Below are positions 18,163-26,199 of a DNA stretch of 64,000 bases, one piece after another. Within the stretch, counting starts at the first letter, position 1. Each line of letters begins with the position of its first letter. This DNA is from Mesoterricola silvestris (GTDB lineage: Bacteria > Acidobacteriota > Holophagae > Holophagales > Holophagaceae): assembly GCF_030295405.1 (NCBI RefSeq), contig NZ_AP027080.1, positions 2,108,001-2,172,000 on the forward strand. The letters are read 5' to 3'. The notes beneath the pieces are model-generated. The model was not told the origin of the DNA, did no database searches, and worked only from the letters and a program-made list of their open reading frames with translations. The position numbers and the translations under genes were made by a program.

Positions 18163-18858
18163 TCAGTCCTCCGGAAGCCGGGGCGCCGCCCAGGCGCGGA
18201 CCATGCGGCGCAGGGTGGGGTGGACCAGCCGCGTGGCCGCCAGCAGCCGCTCCTCCTCCGGCAGGGCCTTGATCCAGGGCGAGGCCATGCCCAGCACCAG
18301 GCCGCTTCCGGGGATCTCCAGGCCCCGGTCCAGGGCCACCAGCACCTGGTGGGCCACGGGCACCACCTCCAGCCAGCGGGAGGCCTGCAGCGCCTCGGCC
18401 TGGGCGGGGTCCAGGGGGGGCTGCACCATCGCCGCCAGGGCCTCCACCCCCAGGCGCGGGTGCTGCAGGAAGGCTTCCAGCACCCGCGGGTCCCGGGTCT
18501 TCCAGATGGACGGCCAGAGCTGGCGGGGGGCCGCCATGGCCAGGCTGCGGCGCTCCCCCGGGGTGAGGCCGGGCCAGAGCGCCAGCAGACGCTCGGTGGC
18601 GTGCTGACGGGCCTGGGGGTGGGCGGCGGCATCCTGGGCGATGCTGGCCAGGGCGCGCCAGGGCAAGGTGGGCAACAGCCGGCCCCGCAGGTGGGCGCCT
18701 AGGCGGGGGTGCTGGGCGATCCAGCGGAGCAGTACGGGCCTCCGGCGCACCTCCTCCAGGTCGGCGGCGGCCTCCAGCCACCCGGGGGGCGGAGCGGGAT
18801 GCCGCAGGCGCCGCAGGAACTGGGGCCACGGCAGGTGGGGTGGAAGGGGCCAGGTCAC
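18163..18858 (-). CDS. Hypothetical helical (HEAT-like) protein
   Basis: A 231-residue, arginine/leucine-rich protein with no recognised catalytic motif. Several stretches alternate short helices with conserved PRLG and HPRLGVEAL patterns (ILRWIAQHPRLGAHLRG in pieces, FLQHPRLGVEALAAMV), suggesting a small HEAT-like solenoid. The GTG at 18858 is the only start that gives a sensible length; it has no strong ribosome site. It is divergent from the DUF2520 gene with only 45 bases between the starts. Function unknown. Confidence 0.6.
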   Translation of the reverse strand: MTWPLPPHLPWPQFLRRLRHPAPPPGWLEAAADLEEVRRRPVLLRWIAQHPRLGAHLRGRLLPTLPWRALASIAQDAAAHPQARQHATERLLALWPGLTPGERRSLAMAAPRQLWPSIWKTRDPRVLEAFLQHPRLGVEALAAMVQPPLDPAQAEALQASRWLEVVPVAHQVLVALDRGLEIPGSGLVLGMASPWIKALPEEERLLAATRLVHPTLRRMVRAWAAPRLPED

Positions 18859-18903
18859 GGGACCATTCTCGGCCAAAGGAGGCCGTTGCGATACTCTAGG
18901 GAC

Positions 18904-19539
18904 ATGGAACCCTGGACATCCTTCTCCATCCTCGGCCGGGGGCGCGCGGGTCGGGCCCTGGCGGAGGCCTGGGGGGGCCGCGCGACCCTGCTGCCCGGAA
19001 CCGCCCGGCCCGGGGGCCCGGTGCTCCTGGCCGTTCCCGACGGGGCCGTGGAGGGCCTGGCCCGCCTCTTCCCGGGGCGCTGCGTCCACCTTTCCGGGAG
19101 CCTCCACCTGGAGGGCGTGCCCAGCGCCCACCCCCTCACCAGTTTCGACGGCGCCGCCGGGGATTGGCGGGGCACGCCCCTGGCCCTCACGGGCGCGGTC
19201 CCCGCCGGCCTGGTGGCGGCCTTCCGGGACCTGGGCTTCGCCCCCTTCGATCTGCCCGCCGCCGTGAAGCCCCTCTACCACGCCTGCGCCGTGCTCGCCT
19301 CGGGCCATGCCGCCACCCTGTGGCTGGGCGCCCGGGAACTGCTGGCCCGCCAGGGCGTGGCGCTGCCGGGCCGGGGCCTGGCCCCCCTGGCGGAGGCCAC
19401 CCTCCGCAACGTGGAGAAGCACGGCGCCGCGGGCCGCACCGGCCCCTTCGTGCGCGGGGACGCCGCGACCGTCGCCCGGGACGCCGCCGCCCTGCCCGGG
19501 GACTGGAGGGACGTGTTCCTGGAACTTGGAGACCTTTGA
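18904..19539 (+). CDS. Rossmann-fold/DUF2520 domain protein
   Basis: A 211-residue protein with an N-terminal nucleotide-binding turn (SILGRGRAGRALAEAW) followed by a helical C-terminal domain of the DUF2520 type (KPLYHACAVLASGHAATLW; LRNVEKHGAAGRTGPFVRGD in parts). The family resembles ketopantoate/pyrroline-5-carboxylate reductase-like NAD(P)-dependent oxidoreductases, but its substrate is not established. HPLTSF in the middle is characteristic. The M61 peptidase gene starts 11 bases after its stop, so the two are probably co-transcribed. Confidence 0.78.
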   Translation: MEPWTSFSILGRGRAGRALAEAWGGRATLLPGTARPGGPVLLAVPDGAVEGLARLFPGRCVHLSGSLHLEGVPSAHPLTSFDGAAGDWRGTPLALTGAVPAGLVAAFRDLGFAPFDLPAAVKPLYHACAVLASGHAATLWLGARELLARQGVALPGRGLAPLAEATLRNVEKHGAAGRTGPFVRGDAATVARDAAALPGDWRDVFLELGDL

Positions 19540-19550
19540 GTGGAGCGACC

Positions 19551-21347
19551 ATGGCCGTGAAACAGATTCCCCTGGAGCCGGTGCTGGTCACCATCCGCCC
19601 CCTCAGCCTATCCATGCACGAGATCCAGGTGGAGCTCCAGTTCCCTCCCGGGGCGGTGGAGGGCGAGGCCGTGCTGGCCCTGCCGGCCTGGACCCCGGGC
19701 TCGTACCTGGTGCGGGACTACGCGCGGTTCCTGGACCGCCTCGAGGTCTCCGACGGCGCGGGCCAGCCCGTCCCCTGCCGGAAGCTGGACAAGCAGCGCT
19801 GGCGCGTGGAGGGCTCCCCCCGGGGCCTCCGGGTGGTCTATCGCCTCTTCTGCAACGACCTCACGGTGCGCACCAACCACGTGGACGCCCTCCACGCCCA
19901 CCTGGTGGGCGCGGCCACCTTCCTCTACCTGGAGGACCAGCCCCAGCGGCCCTTCGAGGTGCGGTTCGAGGGCTGGCCCAAGGGCTGGCGCGTGGCCACC
20001 AGCCTTCCCCGGCGCGAAGGGAGCTACCTCGCCGAGGACCACGACACCCTGGTGGATTCGCCCTTCGAGCTGGGCACCTTCCGCGTGCACACCTTCCGGT
20101 CCCGGGGCTGCGAGTTCCAGGTGGCCGTCACCGGCCCCCACCCCGGGGACGAGGCGCGCATCGTGGAGGCCACCGAGGCCATCGTGGGCGCCGCGGCGCG
20201 GATCTTCGGGGGCTTCCCCTTCCGGCGCTACCTCTTCCTGCTGACCTTCAGCCCCAAGCTCCGGGGCGGCCTGGAGCACCGGGACTGCACTTCCCTCATC
20301 GCCGACCCCCAGCAGATGGAGCGGACCGAAGGCTACTACGACCTCTTCACCCTCATCGCCCACGAATTCTTCCACGTGTGGAACGTCAAGCGCATGCGGG
20401 ACACGGTGCTGGGCCCCTTCGACTACCGGGCCGAGAACCCCACCCGCCTCCTCTGGTTCCACGAGGGCTTCACCAGCTTCATGCAGTTCGACCTGGTCAT
20501 GAAGGCCGGCGTGGTGCCCTGGTCCTGGGTCTCCCGGAAGCTGGCCGCGTCCTGGACCGACAACACCACCCGGGCCGGGCGCCTGGAGCAGAGCCTCGAG
20601 GAGGCCAGCTTCGACGCCTGGATCCGCCACTACAAGCCCACCGAGTTCTCCCCGAACAGCACCGTGAGCTACTACGACATGGGCGCCATGGCGGGGTGGA
20701 TGATGGACGCCGAACTGCGCCTGGCCACGGGCGGCGCCAAGGGCCTGGACGGGCTTTTCGCGCTCCTGTGGGAGCGCCACGGGGACGGGCACCTCACCGA
20801 CGCGGATGTGCGCAGGGCCTTCCACGACCTCTCCGGCAAGGATCCCCAGCCCTTCTGGAGCGCCCACATCCAGGGCCGGGCGCCCCTGGACGCGTCGTCC
20901 ATCGAGAAGGCCTACGGCATCAGGCTGAACGCCCGCGCCCCCTGGGAGACACTCTCCGGCCCCGACGCCGACGACCCCGACGCCCTGCGGCGGGCCCGGG
21001 CCTGGGCGGGCCTGGTCCTCCAGGGCGGCGCCCCCGTCGTGCACAACGTCGTTCCCGGCTCCCCCGCGGCCCGGGCGGGCCTGGGCTACGGCATGGAGAT
21101 CCTCGCGGTGGACGGGTGGCGCACGGCCACCGCCCAGGAGGTGCAGAACCGCCTGGGGGATGCCGGCCCGGGTGACCAGGTGCGCATCCTCGCCGCCGAA
21201 AGGGGGCGGGTGGAGACCTTCCCCCTGACCCTCGCCGAGAACCCCCAGCGGACCATCTCCATCACCGCCGACCTGAAGGCCACCCCGGTGCAGAAGTCCG
21301 CCTTCCAGGCCTGGACGGGGCAGCCCTTCCCGGCCCGCCGCGCATGA
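19551..21347 (+). CDS. M61-family metallopeptidase with PDZ domain
   Basis: A 598-residue glycyl-aminopeptidase-like peptidase. The zinc site HEFFH is at residues 271-275, followed by VWNVKR and the downstream glutamate region (WFHEGFTSF). The N-terminal beta domain (1-170) is the usual M61 N domain with LPAWTPGSYLVRDYAR. A C-terminal PDZ domain (about 485-580) has the binding turn PGSPAARAGLGYGMEI. No signal peptide is visible, so it is probably cytoplasmic. A GGAG site precedes the ATG. Its stop overlaps the rnhB start in ATGA. Confidence 0.9.
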   Translation: MAVKQIPLEPVLVTIRPLSLSMHEIQVELQFPPGAVEGEAVLALPAWTPGSYLVRDYARFLDRLEVSDGAGQPVPCRKLDKQRWRVEGSPRGLRVVYRLFCNDLTVRTNHVDALHAHLVGAATFLYLEDQPQRPFEVRFEGWPKGWRVATSLPRREGSYLAEDHDTLVDSPFELGTFRVHTFRSRGCEFQVAVTGPHPGDEARIVEATEAIVGAAARIFGGFPFRRYLFLLTFSPKLRGGLEHRDCTSLIADPQQMERTEGYYDLFTLIAHEFFHVWNVKRMRDTVLGPFDYRAENPTRLLWFHEGFTSFMQFDLVMKAGVVPWSWVSRKLAASWTDNTTRAGRLEQSLEEASFDAWIRHYKPTEFSPNSTVSYYDMGAMAGWMMDAELRLATGGAKGLDGLFALLWERHGDGHLTDADVRRAFHDLSGKDPQPFWSAHIQGRAPLDASSIEKAYGIRLNARAPWETLSGPDADDPDALRRARAWAGLVLQGGAPVVHNVVPGSPAARAGLGYGMEILAVDGWRTATAQEVQNRLGDAGPGDQVRILAAERGRVETFPLTLAENPQRTISITADLKATPVQKSAFQAWTGQPFPARRA

Positions 21348-22147
21348 ACCCGCTGGACTGGGACCTGGGCAACCTCCCCGGGGGCATCCCCTGGGGCGGC
21401 GTGGACGAGGCCGGCCGGGGCGCCTGGGCCGGTCCCGTGGTGGCCGCCTGCGCCGTGCTGGACCGGGAGGCCGCGGCGCGGTGGGGCCACGTGCTCCGGG
21501 AGGCCCGGGACAGCAAGCTCGTCCCCCCCGACAAGCGCGCCGCCATGGCCGCGGAACTCAAGATGATCCTCCCCTGCTGGGCGGTGGCGGAGGTGGACAA
21601 CATGGCCATCGACCGCGAAAACATCCTGGAGGCTTCGCTCATGGCCATGCGCCAGGCGGTGTCCGGGTGCGAGATCCGGCCCCGCATCCTCCTGGTGGAC
21701 GGCAACCGCGCCCCCCGCACGGGGCTGGCGGAGCGGCTCGTGGTGGACGGCGACGCCCTGAGCTGCGCCATCGCCTGCGCCTCCATCCTCGCCAAGACCC
21801 ACCGGGACGAGCTCATGACCGGCATGGAGGCGGTCCTGCCGGGCTACGGCTTCGCCCGGCACAAGGGCTACGGGACCCCCCTGCACCGCAGGGCCCTGGC
21901 CGACCTGGGTCCCTCCCCCGTCCACCGCATCAGCTACGCGCCCGTGGCCGCGCTGCAGCGCCCGGAGGAGGGGCTCCGGGGCCCCCTGGCCGAAGCCATG
22001 GAGGCCTGCGCCACGGTGGCCGAGCTCCAGGCCTGGGTGGAGACCGCCCTGCGCCCGGCCTACGCGAAACTGAAGCTGGAATGGATCGAGGCCCTGAGGT
22101 CCCGGTACGCCGAGCGCCTCGCCGTCCTCGCCGGTCCCGAGCCGTGA
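21344..22147 (+). CDS. rnhB: Ribonuclease HII with C-terminal extension
   Basis: A 267-residue RNase HII that removes RNA from RNA-DNA hybrids and single ribonucleotides from DNA. The catalytic DEAGRG appears in GGVDEAGRGAWAGPVVAA, with the other acidic residues in LLVDGN and in the AKTHRDELM region; GYGFARHKGYGTPLH is the family's C-terminal signature. Ordinary RnhB is close to 200 residues. Here about 65 more residues follow, forming a helical tail with tryptophans (ELQAWVETALRPAYAKLKLEW in segments). It is coupled to M61 by ATGA and to the Nudix gene by GTGA. Confidence 0.93.
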   Translation: MNPLDWDLGNLPGGIPWGGVDEAGRGAWAGPVVAACAVLDREAAARWGHVLREARDSKLVPPDKRAAMAAELKMILPCWAVAEVDNMAIDRENILEASLMAMRQAVSGCEIRPRILLVDGNRAPRTGLAERLVVDGDALSCAIACASILAKTHRDELMTGMEAVLPGYGFARHKGYGTPLHRRALADLGPSPVHRISYAPVAALQRPEEGLRGPLAEAMEACATVAELQAWVETALRPAYAKLKLEWIEALRSRYAERLAVLAGPEP

Positions 22148-22530
22148 GCGCCCTCCGCGTGTGCGTCGCGGCCATCCGCCGGGAGGGGAGGTTCTTCCTC
22201 CAGCGCCGGGACCCGCTCGCCGCGCGGTTCCCGGCCTTGTGGGAACTCCCCGGGGGAAAGGCCGAGCCCGGAGAGACGCCGGAGGCCGCGCTGCGGAGGG
22301 AGCTCCAGGAGGAGCTGGGCTGGGCGCCGGAGCGGGTCGCGCCCCTGGCCACGGTGGCCCACGACTACGGCGCCTTCCGGGTGGAACTCCAGGTGTTCCT
22401 CTGCGAAGGGCCGGGGACCCTGCATGCGCCCCTGGCCTGGGGCTGGTTCACCCCTGGGGAAATGGCGCGACTGCCCATGCCCGAAGCCAACCGGGGGCTC
22501 CCGGAAACCCTGGCCTGCGCGCCCCGGTGA
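22144..22530 (+). CDS. Nudix hydrolase, MutT-like
   Basis: A 128-residue Nudix protein. The box is complete: GGKAEPGETPEAALRRE followed by LQEELGW, with the catalytic glutamates in place. The start (VCVAAIRREGRFFLQRRD) and ELPGGK match the MutT/8-oxo-dGTP diphosphatase group, as does the small size. The GTG start overlaps the rnhB stop in GTGA. Pairing with RNase HII would make a small nucleotide-pool and genome-cleaning unit; the substrate is inferred. Confidence 0.85.
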   Translation: MSALRVCVAAIRREGRFFLQRRDPLAARFPALWELPGGKAEPGETPEAALRRELQEELGWAPERVAPLATVAHDYGAFRVELQVFLCEGPGTLHAPLAWGWFTPGEMARLPMPEANRGLPETLACAPR

Positions 22531-22609
22531 TGGCCGTGATGAGTTCAAATACGGGGACAATGAGGGAAATTGAACCGTAATTCCGCCGGAGTGGGGGTAT
22601 AGTGGGGGC

Positions 22610-23947
22610 ATGACCTGTCCCGGTTTGCTTGGAAACGTGATTTCGCGGGTGATTCTCGGCCTGGGGATGATGTTCGCCCCGGCCGCGTGGGCCCGGGCCC
22701 AGCAGGGACAGGAGGTCGTCCTGGAGGCGTCCGCCGGCGCCAAGCTGGGCATCGCCGTCCCCCGCCCCCAGGTGTCGGGCATCGCGGAGGCCAAGGCCAG
22801 CGCGGACTTCCACCAGGTCCTGGTCAAGGACCTGGACGAGGCAGGGCCCTTCGCCGTCATCCGGAGCGGCCAGCCTTCGGGCACCGACCCCGCAAGCTAC
22901 AAGGGCTGGGCCGACGCGGGCACCGAGTGGCTCGTCACCACCACCCTGACCCGGGCCGGCGACGGCTCCGTGGAGGTCGTGGCCCAGGTGGTGGACGTCA
23001 AGGCCGCCCAGGACAAGAAGGCCCGCACCGCCGTCTTCAGCAAGCGCTACACCGGCAAGGAGGCCGCGCTCCGGCGCATGGCCCACAAGCTTTCCGACGA
23101 CCTCATGGCCCGGCTCACGGGGCAGCCCGGGGTGGCCTCCACCTCCGTGGTATTCGTGAGGCAGCTGAGCCCGGGCATCAAGGAGATCTTCCAGATGGAC
23201 CGGGACGGGGCGAACCTGGTTCCCATCACCAACTACAAGAGCCTCACCATCTCCCCCACCGTGGCCCCGGACGGCCGGGTCGCCTACGTCACCTACAAGG
23301 GCGGCGCCCCCGAGATCTGGGGCCAGCGCACCGTGGGCGGGCCCCACGTGCGGCTCTACCCCGTGTCCGGCAAGGTGGATGGCCACTGCTTCTGCCCGGT
23401 GTGGTCCCCGGACGGCAAGCGCCTGGCCCTGGTGCAGGGGGACCGGCGCGGCAACACGGACATCGTGGTGCTGGACGTGGCCACGGGCAGGGTCCGCCGC
23501 CTCACGGACAGCAACTGCATCAACACCGACCCCTCCTGGAACCCCGCGGGAACCCAGCTGGCCTTCACCTCGGATCGCGAGGGTGGTCCCCAGATCTACC
23601 TCATGGAGGAGGACGGCTCCAATGTCCGCCGCCTGACCCGGGAGGGGAACTACAACGGAAGCCCCGCCTGGAGCCCCTCGGGCACCATGGTCGCCTACGT
23701 CTCCCGTTTCGAGGGGAAATTCGATCTTTTCGTCTACAAGCTTGGGGACGGGAAGTCCTATCAAATTACGACGGGCGTGGCCAGTTCCGAATCCCCCTCC
23801 TGGTCTCCCGATGAACGCAGGATCGTTTTCACCAGCGGAAGCCGGGGCGGAATGCAGCTCTATACCACGGACCTTTCGGGCAACACCCTTAGAAAGCTCA
23901 CTGCATTTGATGGTTGTCAAAGTCCTAAATGGACGCGGTCCAGATAA
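22610..23947 (+). CDS. tolB: TolB-like beta-propeller protein
   Basis: A 445-residue periplasmic protein of the Tol-Pal system, which links the outer membrane to the inner membrane during constriction. The N terminus has a hydrophobic signal segment (about 10-30). A TolB N-terminal domain follows (about 35-180), then WD40-like PD40 blades from about 185 on (PDGRVAYVTYKG, WSPDGKRLALV, WNPAGTQLAFTSDREG, WSPSGTMVAYVSRFEG, WSPDERRIVFTSGSRG). It stands directly upstream of pal and cpoB in the usual order. The usual tolQ, tolR and tolA are not upstream; Nudix and rnhB are there instead. Confidence 0.9.
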   Translation: MTCPGLLGNVISRVILGLGMMFAPAAWARAQQGQEVVLEASAGAKLGIAVPRPQVSGIAEAKASADFHQVLVKDLDEAGPFAVIRSGQPSGTDPASYKGWADAGTEWLVTTTLTRAGDGSVEVVAQVVDVKAAQDKKARTAVFSKRYTGKEAALRRMAHKLSDDLMARLTGQPGVASTSVVFVRQLSPGIKEIFQMDRDGANLVPITNYKSLTISPTVAPDGRVAYVTYKGGAPEIWGQRTVGGPHVRLYPVSGKVDGHCFCPVWSPDGKRLALVQGDRRGNTDIVVLDVATGRVRRLTDSNCINTDPSWNPAGTQLAFTSDREGGPQIYLMEEDGSNVRRLTREGNYNGSPAWSPSGTMVAYVSRFEGKFDLFVYKLGDGKSYQITTGVASSESPSWSPDERRIVFTSGSRGGMQLYTTDLSGNTLRKLTAFDGCQSPKWTRSR

Positions 23948-24012
23948 GGAAAAAATTCGTCCCCGGATGTTCCGGGGCGCGTTAAACTTAATGCGTGTTG
24001 GAGGAAACTATC

Positions 24013-24606
24013 ATGCGCTTCGTTCGAAACCTCATTCCTCTCTCTGTGGTGCTGACCCTGGGAATTGGCGTGGCCTGCAAGAAGCCCGCCCCCGCGCCCG
24101 TCGAGCCCCCCAAGCCCACCGCGCCGGCCGGCCCGACCCAGGAAGAGATCGATGCCCAGAAGCGCGCCGCTGAGGAAGCTGCCCGCCGCAAGGCCGAAGC
24201 CGAGGCCGAGGCCGCCCGCAAGGCCGCCGCCGCCGCCGAGGCCGAGAAGGCCGCCGCCTACCAGCGCGCCGCCGACGCCGCCCTCAAGAACATCAACTTC
24301 GCCTTCGACAAGTCCGATATCCGCGAAGCGGACAAGGGCAAGCTCCAGGCCATCGCCGATTTCATGAAGGCCTATCCCCAGGCCAAGGTCCAGATCGCGG
24401 GCCACTGCGACGAGCGCGGCACGGTCGAGTACAACCTCGCCCTGGGCGAGCGCCGCTCCCATGCCGCCCAGGCCTACCTGGTGGGCCTCGGCGTCGCCTC
24501 CGACCGCCTCACGACCATCAGCTACGGCAAGGAGAAGCCCCTGGTCACCGGCAAGGACGAAGCGAGCTGGCTTGAGAACCGCCGCGACGAGTTCAAGCTC
24601 CAGTAG
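24013..24606 (+). CDS. pal: Peptidoglycan-associated lipoprotein Pal
   Basis: A 197-residue lipoprotein with a signal peptide ending at C22. A proline-rich stretch comes next, then an Ala/Glu/Lys helix (about 40-80). The OmpA-like domain (about 90-197) has INFAFDKSDIR, the peptidoglycan-binding stretch AGHCDERGTVEYNLALGERR written in segments, and SYGKEKP. It would anchor the outer membrane to peptidoglycan and bind TolB. The ATG at 24013 follows GGAGGAAAC by a normal spacing; an upstream ATG at 23995 lies before that site and is less likely. A CCCCGG/CCGGGG hairpin at 23961-23977 precedes the gene. Confidence 0.94.
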   Translation: MRFVRNLIPLSVVLTLGIGVACKKPAPAPVEPPKPTAPAGPTQEEIDAQKRAAEEAARRKAEAEAEAARKAAAAAEAEKAAAYQRAADAALKNINFAFDKSDIREADKGKLQAIADFMKAYPQAKVQIAGHCDERGTVEYNLALGERRSHAAQAYLVGLGVASDRLTTISYGKEKPLVTGKDEASWLENRRDEFKLQ

Positions 24607-24631
24607 ACGGAAACCGACCATGTGACATCCA

Positions 24632-24665
24632 AGAGCGGAGGGACCTCGTTCCTCCGCTCTTTGCC
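24632..24665 (+). terminator. Stem-loop after pal
   Basis: AGAGCGGAGG at 24632-24641 and CCTCCGCTCT at 24651-24660 pair perfectly around a nine-base loop, followed by a short T-containing stretch. It lies 25 bases after the pal stop and just before the cpoB ribosome site. It could end most pal transcripts and lower cpoB expression; the U-tract is weak. Confidence 0.6.
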
Positions 24666-24680
24666 TTTCAGGAGGTGCCG

Positions 24681-25412
24681 ATGATCAATCGGGCCATGCT
24701 CTCCACCCTGACGCTGACCGGTGCGCTGCTCTGCGTCGGGTGTTCCTCCGAGGACCGCCTCAAGAAGGTCGAGGACCAGGTCACGGACCTCAAGGTGGAA
24801 ATCTTCAAGCTGCGCAGCCAGATGGAGGACGGCAACAAGAAGGCCGCGGACGAACGCCAGGCCTCCGAGGTCTCCCGGGCCCAGGACCGGCGCTTCCAGG
24901 CCGATCTCCAGGAAACCATGCGCCAGCTCCAGGACAGCACCCGGGTGCTCAACAACCGCCTGGGCGACGCCGTCGCCGCGCCGCGGCGCCCCGCCGCCCG
25001 CCCCCAGGCCGCCGAGGAGCCCCCGGCGGCCTCCTCCGACGACGAGAAGGCCTTCAATTCCGCCGTGCTGGACTACAACCGCGGCAACTACGCCCTGGCC
25101 GCCGACGGCCTGTCCCTGTTCCTGAAGGCCCACCCCCAGAGCCCCCGGGCCTCGGACGCCCTCTTCTACCTGGGCCTCTCCTCCTACAACCAGAAGGCCT
25201 ACGACAAGGCCCAGCCCTCCTTCGAGCGCATCCTGAAGGAGTACCCCACCTCCAACCAGTTCCTCCCCGCCAAGCTCAAGCGCGCCCAGTGCCTCCTGAA
25301 GCAGGGTCTCAAGCCCGCCGCCATCAAGGCCTTCAAGGAGATCACGGACAACTTCCGCGGCACCCCCGAAGCCCGCACCGCCAAACAGGAACTGGACGAC
25401 CTGGGCTTCTAG
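24681..25412 (+). CDS. cpoB: CpoB/YbgF-like periplasmic TPR lipoprotein
   Basis: A 243-residue protein with a lipoprotein-like signal (C21 in ALLCVGC). A coiled coil follows (about 25-95, EDRLKKVEDQVTDLKVEIF in heptads), then a proline/alanine linker. The C-terminal TPR domain (about 120-243) has FNSAVLDYNRGNYALAADG, ALFYLGLSSYNQKAYDKA and KRAQCLLKQG. CpoB coordinates peptidoglycan synthesis with Tol-dependent outer-membrane constriction. The ATG at 24681 follows GGAGG; the frame also allows an upstream GTG at 24675 inside that site. Third gene of tolB-pal-cpoB. Confidence 0.9.
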   Translation: MINRAMLSTLTLTGALLCVGCSSEDRLKKVEDQVTDLKVEIFKLRSQMEDGNKKAADERQASEVSRAQDRRFQADLQETMRQLQDSTRVLNNRLGDAVAAPRRPAARPQAAEEPPAASSDDEKAFNSAVLDYNRGNYALAADGLSLFLKAHPQSPRASDALFYLGLSSYNQKAYDKAQPSFERILKEYPTSNQFLPAKLKRAQCLLKQGLKPAAIKAFKEITDNFRGTPEARTAKQELDDLGF

Positions 25413-25425
25413 CAGGCGCCCGAGC

Positions 25426-25497
25426 CCCGGACCTTCGCCCCGGGTCGTCATCGCCGGCTTGTCCGGCGATGGCGACCCGTGGCGAAGGTCCGGGACC
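25426..25497. repeat. Palindromic-arm repeat, compact copy
   Basis: CCCGGACCTTCGCCCCGGG on the left pairs with GGCGAAGGTCCGGG on the right. An inner stem CATCGCCGG/CCGGCGATG closes around CTTGT. It lies 13 bases after the cpoB stop and 17 bases before the stop of the convergent response regulator. It can fold on either strand and would suit a bidirectional transcript end. Same family as 4280-4690 and 39820-39896. Confidence 0.85.
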
Positions 25498-25514
25498 CGT
25501 ACGATTGCCTAGCG

Positions 25515-26189
25515 TCAGCCGGTCCAGCGGTAGCCTTCCCCCCCCACCGTGGCGATGTGGCGGTTCTTGTCATCATCGCCGAGTTTCTTGCGCAGGTTGG
25601 CCACGTGCACATCCACCGTGCGGGGGGAAGGGCGTGCGTCGGCCTCCCAGGCCAGGCGCAGGAGGTCCGAGCGGCTGTGGGTACGGCCGGGGTAGGTGAC
25701 CAGGATCTCCAGGATGCGCATTTCCCGGCTGGTGAGTTCCAGGTTCCGGCCGTCCCGGGTGGCGGTCATGGCGGCGAAATCGAAGCGGTAGGGGCCGCTG
25801 GTGAGCACCTTGGGCGGCTCCGCCTGGCGGGTGCGGCGGAGGATGGCCCGGATGCGGGCCACCAGTTCCAGCACCGAAAAGGGTTTCACCAGGTAGTCGT
25901 CGGCGCCCAGGCTGAGCCCCTTGACCCGGTCGGCCTCGGCGCCCCTGGCGGTGAGCATGAGGACCGGCACATCGTCGTTGGCCTTGCGCAGCTCCTCCAG
26001 GACCTTGAAGCCGTCCAGCCGGGGCAGCATCAGGTCCAGGAGGATGAGGTCCGCCCGGCGCCGGGCGTGGGCCGCCAGGGCCGGAACCCCGTCGTCCGCC
26101 ACCTCCACGGAGAAGCCTTCATATTCCAGATTCGTGACGAGCAGCTGCTGAAGTTCCAACTCGTCTTCGACCACAAGGAGGTGTGCCAA
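25515..26189 (-). CDS. OmpR/PhoB-family response regulator
   Basis: A 224-residue transcription factor. The receiver (1-120) has its phospho-site at D52 (LILLDLMLP), the acidic pocket at VVEDE and the conserved lysine K102 in VKPF. The C-terminal winged-helix domain (about 130-224) has LTSREMRILEILV, SRTVDVHVANLRKKL-like residues (SPRTVDVHVANLRKKLG) and GEGYRW. It lies 10 bases downstream of the adjacent histidine kinase gene and would be its partner. Its target genes are not clear from the window. Confidence 0.93.
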   Translation of the reverse strand: MAHLLVVEDELELQQLLVTNLEYEGFSVEVADDGVPALAAHARRRADLILLDLMLPRLDGFKVLEELRKANDDVPVLMLTARGAEADRVKGLSLGADDYLVKPFSVLELVARIRAILRRTRQAEPPKVLTSGPYRFDFAAMTATRDGRNLELTSREMRILEILVTYPGRTHSRSDLLRLAWEADARPSPRTVDVHVANLRKKLGDDDKNRHIATVGGEGYRWTG

Positions 26190-26199
26190 TTCAGGACTC

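Noticed and set aside
22597-22602. TATAGT as a -10 box for a leaderless tolB transcript
   Set aside because: No acceptable -35 lies at 16-18 bases, so the match is not enough to annotate a promoter.
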